From Flaviaestuariibacter sp. (GTDB taxonomy: Bacteria; Bacteroidota; Bacteroidia; Chitinophagales; Chitinophagaceae), in assembly GCA_025963645.1 (NCBI GenBank), contig JAOQAI010000013.1, forward strand, positions 62,001-126,000: DNA of 64,000 nucleotides, written 5' to 3'. Shown one piece after another: positions 7,341-15,879 of this stretch; the first letter of the stretch is position 1, and the number at the start of each line of letters is the position of its first letter. The notes beneath the pieces were generated by a model that did no database searches, was not told where the DNA came from, and saw nothing but the letters and a program-made list of their open reading frames with translations. The translations under genes and the position numbers were made by a program.

Positions 7341-9316
7341 TGGTGGTTCAGACTAAGTACCGGCAGCAAACGCTGTTTATCGTTCTCCTTCTGTCGCTGG
7401 TCAGCTTGTTTGTGTCAAGGGCCGGGCTTTCCATCAGCATGGTGCTTTTTGTTTTGCTTACTTGTTTTCATAGAAATTTCGGAGAGCAAGTAAAAACGTG
7501 GTCGCGCAACCCGTTTCTTGTAGGGCTCACCTTGCTTTTTTTTATTCCCGCAATCTCCGCACTATGGAGTGAGAACAGCGGGGCATGGGCCTCTAACACA
7601 CGCATCAAACTGCCCTTGCTATTATACCCGGTAGCCTTTGCAGGAAGTTGGCAGCTTTCGCAAAAACAATGGCGCACCCTTGCGTTCAGTTTTATCGGGT
7701 TAGTGCTTTTAGGGGCTGCCTGGAGTATGGCTGGTTACCTGCAAAATCCTGCTGCACATAATGAAGCTTTTTTAAAGGCCAAAACTTTTGCAACACCCTT
7801 AGGTGATGATCATGTTCGGTTTAGCTGGCTCGTTAGTGTAGGTTTGTTGGCTATTTTTTTAATGTGGCAGCAAGCAGTCAAACGCATTCGCATTGTATTG
7901 GGTTTCGTGGCTATGCTGCTGGTTATTTACTTACATATACTTTCCGCCCGCACTGGCCTGGGTGCTTTTTATATTATTATCGGTGCTACTGTAGTGCGCT
8001 ATATCTGGCTGCGGCGGTCACCTATCAATAGTGTCTGGATCATTTGCTTTGCAATTTTGCTTCCCATTCTTGCATGGAATTATCTTCCTTCTTTTCAAAA
8101 CCGGATTAAGTATATCAGGTACGACTGGTCTTATGCCAAAGCCGGCACTTATTTGCCCGGCTCCAATGATGGCAACCGGTTGATGTCCATAAAAGCCGGT
8201 TGGGATATTTTGAAAGAAAACCCAATGGGCGTTGGCAGCGGTGATATAAGAGACGCTGCTAATGCCTGGTTTGATGAAACCGTGCCGGGCATGCTGGTCA
8301 CCGATCGCTATTTGCCAAGCAGTGAGTGGTTGGTGTATGGAGGCAGTGCTGGTTGGTTGGGTGTGATCGCTTTTTCAATCATCATGGCATTGCCGTTTTT
8401 CGTAAAAACAAGAGCCCGCTTTTTTTGGTGGGTGCTTCATGGCATTGCCGCCTTTAGTTTTTTGTTTGATATTGGATTAGAGGTTCAATACGGCGTTTTT
8501 CTTTATGCTTTTCTCGTATTGTGGTGGTGGAAATGGTTTACGCAAAAGGAAGAGGCGCTAAATAATAAGCACGAAATTTCGGTTGTGATCATTTGTAAAA
8601 ATGGTGAAGCAACGCTTGGTAAGACATTAGAAAGCGTCTTGCCATTAAGCAGGGATATTGTCGTTTACGACACGGGGAGTACGGATGCTACCTTTCAAAT
8701 TTTAGAGCGTTATGGCATACAACCTTATCATGGAAACTGGGAAGGCTTTGGAAAAGCCCGCAAGGCAGCCACAGTTTTGGCCAGGCACGATTGGGTGCTG
8801 ACAGTGGACGCGGATGAGTGGGTATCAAAAGAATTAGGGGAGGAGATAAGGATGATTTCTTTTAGTGAAAAAACGGCTTACCGCATTAAACTGGATAACC
8901 ACATGGGAAGCCAACCCATTCGCTGGGGCGCCTGGGGCAGCGATTATCGCATCCGACTTTTCAATAAAACATACATCAATTGGAACGAGGACCTGATTCA
9001 TGAAAAGCTGGTAATGCCCGATGGGATCCTATTAAAAAATTTAAACGGCAGGATCCTTCACCAGACCGCAAAAAGCTTTGAGGACTTTGGCCAAAAGTTA
9101 AAAGGCTATGCAGAACTTACAGCCAGGAAGTATTTAATAGAGGGTAAGAAAGCAACCTGGATAAAACGCCGCTTCGCACCGTCATTTACGTTCCTGAAAC
9201 ACTATTTGTTTCGGCTGGGCTTCCTGGATGGAGCCGCCGGCTGGCGGCTTTCGGCGCTTTTGGCGGCTTATACCCGCGAGAAATACCAGTTTTTATATAG
9301 CTTGCAAAAAGGGTAA
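7340..9316 (+). CDS. O-antigen ligase/polymerase fused to a family 2 glycosyltransferase
   Basis: A 658-residue two-domain protein. Residues 1 to about 400 are polytopic, with roughly ten hydrophobic helices and a large loop holding NPMGVGSGDIRDA, as in the Wzy_C/O-antigen ligase family, which joins or polymerises undecaprenol-linked glycans at the periplasmic face. From about residue 411 a cytosolic-type GT2 domain begins (ISVVIICKNGEATLGKTLES, VYDTGSTD, LTVDADEWV), close to the WaaE/KdtX branch. The frame is continuous without weak spots, so the fusion looks real. It sits beside the Galf cluster. I chose ATG 7340 because it directly precedes the first helix. Confidence 0.85.
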   Translation: MVVQTKYRQQTLFIVLLLSLVSLFVSRAGLSISMVLFVLLTCFHRNFGEQVKTWSRNPFLVGLTLLFFIPAISALWSENSGAWASNTRIKLPLLLYPVAFAGSWQLSQKQWRTLAFSFIGLVLLGAAWSMAGYLQNPAAHNEAFLKAKTFATPLGDDHVRFSWLVSVGLLAIFLMWQQAVKRIRIVLGFVAMLLVIYLHILSARTGLGAFYIIIGATVVRYIWLRRSPINSVWIICFAILLPILAWNYLPSFQNRIKYIRYDWSYAKAGTYLPGSNDGNRLMSIKAGWDILKENPMGVGSGDIRDAANAWFDETVPGMLVTDRYLPSSEWLVYGGSAGWLGVIAFSIIMALPFFVKTRARFFWWVLHGIAAFSFLFDIGLEVQYGVFLYAFLVLWWWKWFTQKEEALNNKHEISVVIICKNGEATLGKTLESVLPLSRDIVVYDTGSTDATFQILERYGIQPYHGNWEGFGKARKAATVLARHDWVLTVDADEWVSKELGEEIRMISFSEKTAYRIKLDNHMGSQPIRWGAWGSDYRIRLFNKTYINWNEDLIHEKLVMPDGILLKNLNGRILHQTAKSFEDFGQKLKGYAELTARKYLIEGKKATWIKRRFAPSFTFLKHYLFRLGFLDGAAGWRLSALLAAYTREKYQFLYSLQKG

Positions 9317-9357
9317 CAGCATGAGTTGTTGTGCATCAAATTTGCAGCGAAATCTTT

Positions 9358-9993
9358 ATGACGAATTTCATCCCGATATTTCCCTTGAGCCTGGTGGTGT
9401 ATCCTGGTGAAGCCTTGAATCTTCACATTTTTGAGCCGCGCTACAAACAATTGATCGCTGAATGCTACCGTGAGAAAAAACCCTTTGGTATTCCGGCGGT
9501 AGTGAATGATAAAATGCAGGAGTTCGGCACCCTGGTGGAAATCACAGAGCTGACGGCCGTGCATGATAATGGCGAGATGGATATTAAAACAAGGGGTGAC
9601 CGGGTGTTCCGGATTTTAGAAGTGATCAAAGAGGTTCCGGATAAACTGTATTGCGGCGCCATTGTTAACTACCCCCGCAATTTTCACTCAATAAAACCGG
9701 ATGTGGTAGAGAAACTGGTGACAGCCATCAGGGAGTTACATAAACTTTTACAGGTATCAAAGGATTTTAAAAAAAGCGACGAAGAACTTACCAGCTATGA
9801 CCTGGCACATCATGTAGGATTGAGTATCGAAGAAGAGTATGAACTGTTGCCCCTGATGGAAGAGCGGCAGCGAATGGAATACCTGCGGCGGCATCTTGCC
9901 AAAGGGTTACCGGCATTAGCCGAAATGGAGGCACTAAAAGAACGGATCAAAATGAACGGGCACTTTAAAAATTTGTCCGGATTTCATTTGTGA
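9358..9993 (+). CDS. LON peptidase substrate-binding domain protein
   Basis: A 211-residue protein made only of the LON N-terminal (LAN) domain: MTNFIPIFPLSLVVYPGE, LHIFEPRYKQLI and TRGDRVFRILEV are the classic motifs. There is no AAA+ or Ser-Lys protease domain, so it may be a stand-alone substrate-recognition factor. Such short LON proteins are common in bacteria, but their function is not established. ATG 9358 starts at the domain; an earlier in-frame start adds nine unlikely residues. Its stop is 18 nt before coaX, and this order suggests one transcript. Confidence 0.87.
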   Translation: MTNFIPIFPLSLVVYPGEALNLHIFEPRYKQLIAECYREKKPFGIPAVVNDKMQEFGTLVEITELTAVHDNGEMDIKTRGDRVFRILEVIKEVPDKLYCGAIVNYPRNFHSIKPDVVEKLVTAIRELHKLLQVSKDFKKSDEELTSYDLAHHVGLSIEEEYELLPLMEERQRMEYLRRHLAKGLPALAEMEALKERIKMNGHFKNLSGFHL

Positions 9994-10011
9994 TTGGCTC
10001 ATTTTTGCGCC

Positions 10012-10740
10012 ATGTCCACTACGCTCTGCCTCGACTTCGGCAATACCCGTTTAAAACTAGCCTTATTCAGGGAAGGCACTTTAGAAGAGATCATTTTCCT
10101 AAAGCAGCATGCATTGGAGCATTTAGAAGAGATCTTAAACCGCTACCAACCGCGCTATTCTATCCTTTCATCGGTTATTGAGCACGAGGCGGCCATCGAG
10201 GAGTTATTGAAAAAGAGAACGGCATTTCACCGGTTATCCAATCAATCACAATTGGGACTTACCATTCCGGTGGGCAAGCCCGAAACCATGGGCGCCGATC
10301 GTATTGCCGTTGCCGCCGCAGCTGTTCACCGCTTTCCGCATCAGAACAACCTCGCCATTACTTTAGGCACGTGCATCACTTATAATTTTATTAATAGCCG
10401 GCACCAGTTCTTAGGTGGTTCCATTTCTCCGGGCATGGAGATGCGCTTTCGGTCCATGCATGAATACACGGCTAAATTGCCTTTGGTCAAGGGTGATTGG
10501 AATGTGCCGTTGATTGGCTATGATACGGCTACGAACCTGCAATCCGGCGTGGTCTTGGGCATGGCAAAAGAGATAGAAGGAATCATTGAAATTTATGAAA
10601 GCCGCTATGGCAACTTTAACGCCCTTTTAACCGGGGGTGATTTACCCATTCTCCTTCCACACTTAAAAAAAGAGATATTTGCAGACCCCGAATTAATTTT
10701 TAAAGGTCTGTATGCCATTAGTACCGTCAATCATGCTTAA
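10012..10740 (+). CDS. coaX: Type III pantothenate kinase
   Basis: A 242-residue ASKHA-fold kinase that phosphorylates pantothenate, the first step of coenzyme A synthesis. The phosphate-binding LDFGNTRLK is at residues 7-15, MGADRIAVAAAA near 91-102, the second phosphate motif TLGTCITYN near 116-124, and GGSISPGMEMR next. The length fits the family (about 240-260). ATG 10012 was chosen because it starts the ATP motif and follows a CATTTTTG box by 4 nt. The 3' end overlaps the next gene by 8 nt, indicating coupling. Confidence 0.93.
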   Translation: MSTTLCLDFGNTRLKLALFREGTLEEIIFLKQHALEHLEEILNRYQPRYSILSSVIEHEAAIEELLKKRTAFHRLSNQSQLGLTIPVGKPETMGADRIAVAAAAVHRFPHQNNLAITLGTCITYNFINSRHQFLGGSISPGMEMRFRSMHEYTAKLPLVKGDWNVPLIGYDTATNLQSGVVLGMAKEIEGIIEIYESRYGNFNALLTGGDLPILLPHLKKEIFADPELIFKGLYAISTVNHA

Positions 10741-12073
10741 GAGAAAGAAAACTTTATTGATACGAACAGTCCTCACCTTGGTTTCATTGGCAACAATTGG
10801 CGCCCTTTCCGCTCAAAATAATTCACCCTATTCCCGCTATGGCGTTGGCGATCAAACACCAAGTACTCATATAGTTAACCGCGCTATGGGTGGCGTGGCA
10901 ACCGCAGACGCTGATTTTCTGCATATCAACTTTAGTAATCCTGCCTCTTACTCGGCCTTCCAGGTAGGGACGGAAGCAAGGTCAAAAAAGATCATTTCCG
11001 GAAGGGTGTTGCTGGATGCGGGTATCAATTTTGAAAGCCGCACCTTGCGTGAGCCCAACAATCCTCTTAAGTTTACCGCTACCGATCTTTATTTTTCTTA
11101 CGTACAAATAGGCATTCCGCTTCGCAAAGGATGGGGATTGAGCTTCGGTTTACGTCCGTTATCCCGCATTGGCTATAAGATTGATCAAAACAAACGTATT
11201 AATAATATTGATAGCTCCATTGCGGAATACGAAGGCAGCGGCGGTACCTACCTTCCTACTATCGGTACGGGCTTTGCCATTAAAAATTTCAGCGCCGGTG
11301 TTAATATCGGTTACCTGTTTGGCCGCCGCGAAACCAGCACTGCTTTTGGTCTGGTAAACGATACGGTTCAATATTACGACGCTACTTACCGTACGTCCAC
11401 CTCTTTTGGCAGCCTGTATGCCAATGCCGGCCTGCAATACACCGTATTCCTTGATAAGGAGAAAAGAGATTATTTGCGGTTAGGCGCAACCGGTAGCATG
11501 AAGCAAACGCTGAAAGCCACACAAGACCAAACGATAGGCACATTCATTGTAGACCCTACCGGAATTGTAGATACGGTTTATTCCGTTAAGGGCAACAGGG
11601 GAGAAGTGATCTACCCGGCTTCTTATTCATTCGGCGTTATGGCCGGTGGTTCTAATGCGCGGAATGGCGCCTGGCAACTGGGCGCTGATGTGATTCATAC
11701 TGCCTGGAGCGATTTCCGTTTCTATGGCGCAAAAGATGCTGTAGAAAGCAACACGCAGATCCGGGTAGGCGGTTCTTTGCGCCCAGACCTGGGTCGTAAT
11801 TATTTCAGTGCCGTTACCTACCGGGCCGGCTTTTATGCAGGCAGCGATTATATAACTGCCGGTGGTAAATTGCCCGCCTGGGGTGCTTCGGTTGGATTTG
11901 GTTTACCGATTGCCAATTACTCCCGTTTAAGCCAGCAATACACAGTAGTGAACCTCGCTCTGGAATACAACAAACGTGGCAATAACGATAACCCACTGAA
12001 GGAAAATATGTTTCGCTTATCGGTGGGGCTTAATTTTAGCGACTTCTGGTTCAATAAACGCAAGTATGACTAA
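10733..12073 (+). CDS. Predicted outer-membrane beta-barrel protein
   Basis: A 446-residue exported protein. A signal peptide (about 1-28, ending LSAQ) is followed by NNSPYSRYGVGDQTPSTHI and many alternating hydrophobic strands with Gly/Tyr/Asn turns, as in FadL/OmpP1-like barrels. The N-terminal SPYSRYG(V/I)GD motif is frequent in a Bacteroidota outer-membrane family of unknown function. It overlaps coaX by 8 nt and lptC by 8 nt, so the three genes are translationally linked. Linkage to lptC hints at envelope or lipopolysaccharide biogenesis; that is inference. Confidence 0.8.
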   Translation: MLKRKKTLLIRTVLTLVSLATIGALSAQNNSPYSRYGVGDQTPSTHIVNRAMGGVATADADFLHINFSNPASYSAFQVGTEARSKKIISGRVLLDAGINFESRTLREPNNPLKFTATDLYFSYVQIGIPLRKGWGLSFGLRPLSRIGYKIDQNKRINNIDSSIAEYEGSGGTYLPTIGTGFAIKNFSAGVNIGYLFGRRETSTAFGLVNDTVQYYDATYRTSTSFGSLYANAGLQYTVFLDKEKRDYLRLGATGSMKQTLKATQDQTIGTFIVDPTGIVDTVYSVKGNRGEVIYPASYSFGVMAGGSNARNGAWQLGADVIHTAWSDFRFYGAKDAVESNTQIRVGGSLRPDLGRNYFSAVTYRAGFYAGSDYITAGGKLPAWGASVGFGLPIANYSRLSQQYTVVNLALEYNKRGNNDNPLKENMFRLSVGLNFSDFWFNKRKYD

Positions 12074-12626
12074 GCTTCAGCGCTATATCAACTCTTTTAA
12101 ACAAGCAGCTCTTTTTGGAAGCTGCTTGTTTATTTTGGGCTGTGGTAATGATACCAAAACCATTAATGCCTGGACAGGCAGTCAACTGCTGGTAGATGAA
12201 GTGCGATCGGTAAGTACGCTTTTTAGCCAGGACGGGGTAATGCGGGCTAATTTAAAAGCACCGCTGATGCTGCGCTATGGTATTGACACCCTGATCACTG
12301 AATTTCCAAAATCGCTGCATGTTGATTTTTATGACTCGCTTGTAAAAGTGGAAAGCTGGGTAGATGCGAAATACGGCAAATATTTTCAGAACCTGAATAA
12401 GGTGCTGCTGCGCGATAGCGTCCAGGTCATTAATCTTAAGGGGGACACATTGCATACCAGTGAACTGTGGTGGGACCAAACTGCTAAACAATTTTATACG
12501 GATTCAGCGGTTCGCATCATCCAGGAAGGCAAGCGCATCCGCGGCGGGAAAGGCATGGAAGCCTCCCAAGACCTGAATAATGTGACGATCAAATATCCAA
12601 CGGGTACGGTGCTGGTGGGAATGTGA
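12066..12626 (+). CDS. lptC: LptC-type LPS export component, lipoprotein
   Basis: A 186-residue protein with a signal and lipobox ILGC at about 23-26, followed by the LptC beta-jellyroll (PF06835): VRSVSTLFSQDGVMRANLKAPLM and, later, LHTSELWWDQTAKQFYTDSAVRI, the family hallmark. LptC binds lipopolysaccharide extracted by LptBFG and passes it to LptA. In Bacteroidota the protein is often a lipoprotein rather than bearing the single helix of E. coli LptC. The start overlaps the previous gene by 8 nt. The convergent gene ends 22 nt downstream with no clear terminator between. Confidence 0.87.
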   Translation: MTKLQRYINSFKQAALFGSCLFILGCGNDTKTINAWTGSQLLVDEVRSVSTLFSQDGVMRANLKAPLMLRYGIDTLITEFPKSLHVDFYDSLVKVESWVDAKYGKYFQNLNKVLLRDSVQVINLKGDTLHTSELWWDQTAKQFYTDSAVRIIQEGKRIRGGKGMEASQDLNNVTIKYPTGTVLVGM

Positions 12627-12647
12627 TCCTAACAAAGGCAACACGAT

Positions 12648-15600
12648 TTACCGGATCAAAGTAACGGTACCTTTCCGTACTAAGGTCGCTCCTTTGAAAT
12701 CGACTCCTTCTGCTATCCAAACAAAGCTTTCTACAGGAGCGGGTTTGCCATTGATCTTTCCATCCCATCCCCTATTTTCGGTAAGCGTGGAAAAAACCAG
12801 GTTGCCCCAGCGATTATATAACCTGAAGTAATTCAGCTTCTTCATGCCAATCGGAAGAGGACGCAGTATGTCGTTCCGTCCATCGGCATTGGGCGTGAAA
12901 GCCGTGGGTACATAAATATCGGCTTGTTTATAAACCTTCACCATCACTTCATCCCTGCCTTCGCATCCTTCTGGTGTAGTTAGTATAAACTGGTAAGTAA
13001 TATCCCTGTCTAACACGGCTACGGGATCTGCTATTGCTGGATTACTTAATCCCCTCACGGGTTGCCATACAAAGGATGTAGCGCCACTATTGCTTGTTTC
13101 TAATCCCTGGAGTTGCAAAGGTTGGCCTTCCGCAATGGCGGTGTCTCTTCCGGCGAAAGCCTTTACCGAAGGCACGACACTAATGCGGATCGAATCACTT
13201 TTTAACGACCAACACCCATTTCCATCTTGCACCATCAGCGAATAATCCGTTTGTTTTTTAGGTTGGATGGATGGATTGGATACAAAAGGATCGCTGACTT
13301 CAGCAGCAGGCTGCCAGCTATAGTTTAGGCCGCCACTTCCTGAAAGATTGATTTTTTTGCCGATGCAAATACTGGAATCAATGCCGGCATAGGCAAAAGG
13401 TGCTTGCCATACAGTGAGGGTAACCGAATCAAGGGCCGTACAGGCTCCTAATATAGCTGTCACATAATACGTTGTTGTTGTATCGGGTTTAGCTGTTGTA
13501 GTTGGTGAACCTGCATTTGAAACCAGCCCACCAGTCCATGAGAATTGCGTTGCATTGCTCACCGCTGCCAGTATTTGAATAACTCCTTCACAAATTGTTG
13601 CATTCGTGCCGGCATCCAATGTCAGGTTATTGGTTATCGGCACCATTAAATTCGCGGTTACCTGGCATCCATTTGCATCTTTTACCAAAATGGACGTGGT
13701 TCCCGGCGGCACCGACAGTATATTGTCCTGCTGAAAAGCGCCACCATTGGCAGAAAATTGATAACCTCCAGCGCCACCCGCTACAAAGACGGTGATGCTC
13801 CCATTACCTACACAACCGGCAGGGGTAACCACTGGTGCCGGGGTTAGCAGAAGCGGGACGGGTGGCGGCACTATAACGGGATGGCTGCTGGTACAGCCAT
13901 TGGCATCCCGCACGGCGACAGTATAAGTGCCGGGTGTAACGGCAAAAGAGGCAGCGGGTGAAAACGATGTACCATCGAGTGCAAACTGGTAGGGCGATAA
14001 CCCCCCGGTACCGGTTACGGCAATGGAACCGATAGACGTTACACAGGCCGGCGGCACCACCGTTTGGGTAAAGCCCAGATCGGGATAGGCTTGTGTCAGG
14101 GTAACGGACAAACTGTCCACACAACCCGTAACATCTTTGATATATATTTTGTAGTTGCCCACCGCTAATCCGGTAAAGCTGGAATCGGAGCCATAGGCGC
14201 CACCATTCAGCCGGTATTGTACGGGTAGCTGCCACTCCGGTCCGCCACCTGCCCGGATTTCGCCAGTGGCGGCGCCAGTGCAATTAACGTCTCTTTTTGA
14301 TAGTAACTCCAGCTTCTTGGTGAAAAAGCGTACGGAATCTTTGGCTACGCAGGAGCCGAGTGTGGCAGTGCAATAGTAAACAGTGCCATCTGCCGGTGTG
14401 GCTACCGGGTTATGAATATTGACATTGCTAAGCGTAGCACCCGGTGACCATTGGTAATCGGAAAAAGTAGAAGTGGTTTGCAGTTGCACCGTACTACCAT
14501 TGCAAAAAGCGTCACGCGGAGAAATGGCCAGGGTATCGTAGTCGCGAATCTGGATAGTAATGCTGTCTGTGAACAGCGTCGAGGCGCAAGTGCCACCGGC
14601 AGACAGGTAAATTTTGAGATACTCAATGCCTTCCGGTACATTTTCTACAATAGGTATTATGGGAATAAATAGGGAAGTGGCGCCACCAGGAATGCTAACA
14701 GCAGTGGGCAGCATGGCTACGTCTGTGCCGTTGATGGCCGTACCGCTGAAGGAAAGCGTTGCCGGTTGAGGCGTTGGCTGCGCCGTTGGCCGGGAGATGG
14801 TGATGCCTCCTGTATGACATCCTTCTACCAGGTAGGGGCTGCCGCCAATTACAGGGTTGCTATTAGTGATGGAAAGAGAATTGGAACTAAGGCTACGGGC
14901 TTCGAGGAAAACACCGGAATCATATTGAGCATCGCCGGCATCAGCAATAGCGATTTTAAGGTGATAGGTTTGGCAAGGTGTTACAGCGGTCGTTGCTATC
15001 AGTACAACGGTGTGGCCGTCGTATTTAAATTGAAGGTTGCCCGCATTGTTATGATAATATTGTAAAAAGGGGGAGCCCGCACCCATATTGGTACAATACG
15101 AGATATTGCTTCCTCCTGCATTTCCTGGTCCGTTGTTGATGCTATTGATGGAGACCGGAATAGTTGTTCCGGGCACTAACGCCAGATTGATCTTTCCCGT
15201 AATGCCCGGACCACTAAGAAAAAAAGCAAATACGTCATTATACTTATTACAAGCCCATTCAGGATATTCTTCTGAGCCAAACACATACCGAAACCGAATG
15301 CTATCGCCTTGCGGCACAAAATCAAATTCCAGAACGGAAGCGTCTTTTGTATCCTGGTTCCGATCCACCAGCAGTCCGGTTAAGTCATCATCGCCATCCC
15401 CTGTTGAGGGTGGAACGGAGGTGCTGGCCGTTGCAGAGGAAGGGCCGCTGGCCCCCGTTGCGAGACCACTGGTTAATAATATACCGCTATCCAATGAAAT
15501 GCTGGTTCCTGAAACGTTTCTAAAAAAGCCGGTATTGCTTAAGGGACCGGTCAGCTGCACATTGCTGATCTGCACACCTTCACCCACCAGCTTTTGCGCC

Positions 15601-15704
15601 AAAGCCTGGGCATTCGCTGGGGCGGTGATCGTTAATTGCGCTACACATCGGGAAGAAGGGATAGCAAAAAGGAGGAAAATGGCGAGGCGAAGCAGCAGTT
15701 GCAT
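12648..15704 (-). CDS. Choice-of-anchor L surface protein with T9SS type-B sorting domain
   Basis: A 1018-residue secreted protein. Signal peptide 1-22 (ending CVAQ). Residues about 25-270 match the choice-of-anchor L domain (LLTSGLATGASGP, FRYVFGSEEYPEWA, NDVFAFFLSGPG). Then come several Ig-like/SprB-type repeats of 70-80 residues, each with a CxG/NGC pattern. The last about 90 residues, from DIYVPTAFTPNADGRNDIL through YNRWGNLVFST to GWDGKINGKPAP, are the gliding-motility-associated (type B) C-terminal signal of the type IX system. It is probably an adhesin displayed on the cell surface. A TACCTTTA box lies 20 nt before the start. Confidence 0.93.
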   Translation of the reverse strand: MQLLLRLAIFLLFAIPSSRCVAQLTITAPANAQALAQKLVGEGVQISNVQLTGPLSNTGFFRNVSGTSISLDSGILLTSGLATGASGPSSATASTSVPPSTGDGDDDLTGLLVDRNQDTKDASVLEFDFVPQGDSIRFRYVFGSEEYPEWACNKYNDVFAFFLSGPGITGKINLALVPGTTIPVSINSINNGPGNAGGSNISYCTNMGAGSPFLQYYHNNAGNLQFKYDGHTVVLIATTAVTPCQTYHLKIAIADAGDAQYDSGVFLEARSLSSNSLSITNSNPVIGGSPYLVEGCHTGGITISRPTAQPTPQPATLSFSGTAINGTDVAMLPTAVSIPGGATSLFIPIIPIVENVPEGIEYLKIYLSAGGTCASTLFTDSITIQIRDYDTLAISPRDAFCNGSTVQLQTTSTFSDYQWSPGATLSNVNIHNPVATPADGTVYYCTATLGSCVAKDSVRFFTKKLELLSKRDVNCTGAATGEIRAGGGPEWQLPVQYRLNGGAYGSDSSFTGLAVGNYKIYIKDVTGCVDSLSVTLTQAYPDLGFTQTVVPPACVTSIGSIAVTGTGGLSPYQFALDGTSFSPAASFAVTPGTYTVAVRDANGCTSSHPVIVPPPVPLLLTPAPVVTPAGCVGNGSITVFVAGGAGGYQFSANGGAFQQDNILSVPPGTTSILVKDANGCQVTANLMVPITNNLTLDAGTNATICEGVIQILAAVSNATQFSWTGGLVSNAGSPTTTAKPDTTTTYYVTAILGACTALDSVTLTVWQAPFAYAGIDSSICIGKKINLSGSGGLNYSWQPAAEVSDPFVSNPSIQPKKQTDYSLMVQDGNGCWSLKSDSIRISVVPSVKAFAGRDTAIAEGQPLQLQGLETSNSGATSFVWQPVRGLSNPAIADPVAVLDRDITYQFILTTPEGCEGRDEVMVKVYKQADIYVPTAFTPNADGRNDILRPLPIGMKKLNYFRLYNRWGNLVFSTLTENRGWDGKINGKPAPVESFVWIAEGVDFKGATLVRKGTVTLIR

Positions 15705-15879
15705 AAACGGCGTTCAGGTAATTAAAGGTAAGAAATCTGGCCATTGCCCCTTAGTTTTTACGCATCATCTTATAATTAAAGGTACTTTATTCCAGGGCAG
15801 TAATTCCAGCCTCAGCACCCCAAAATTTAACTACTCAAATCTTTAGCAATCGACCTTTCAAAACGTACCTTCGCCGGCT

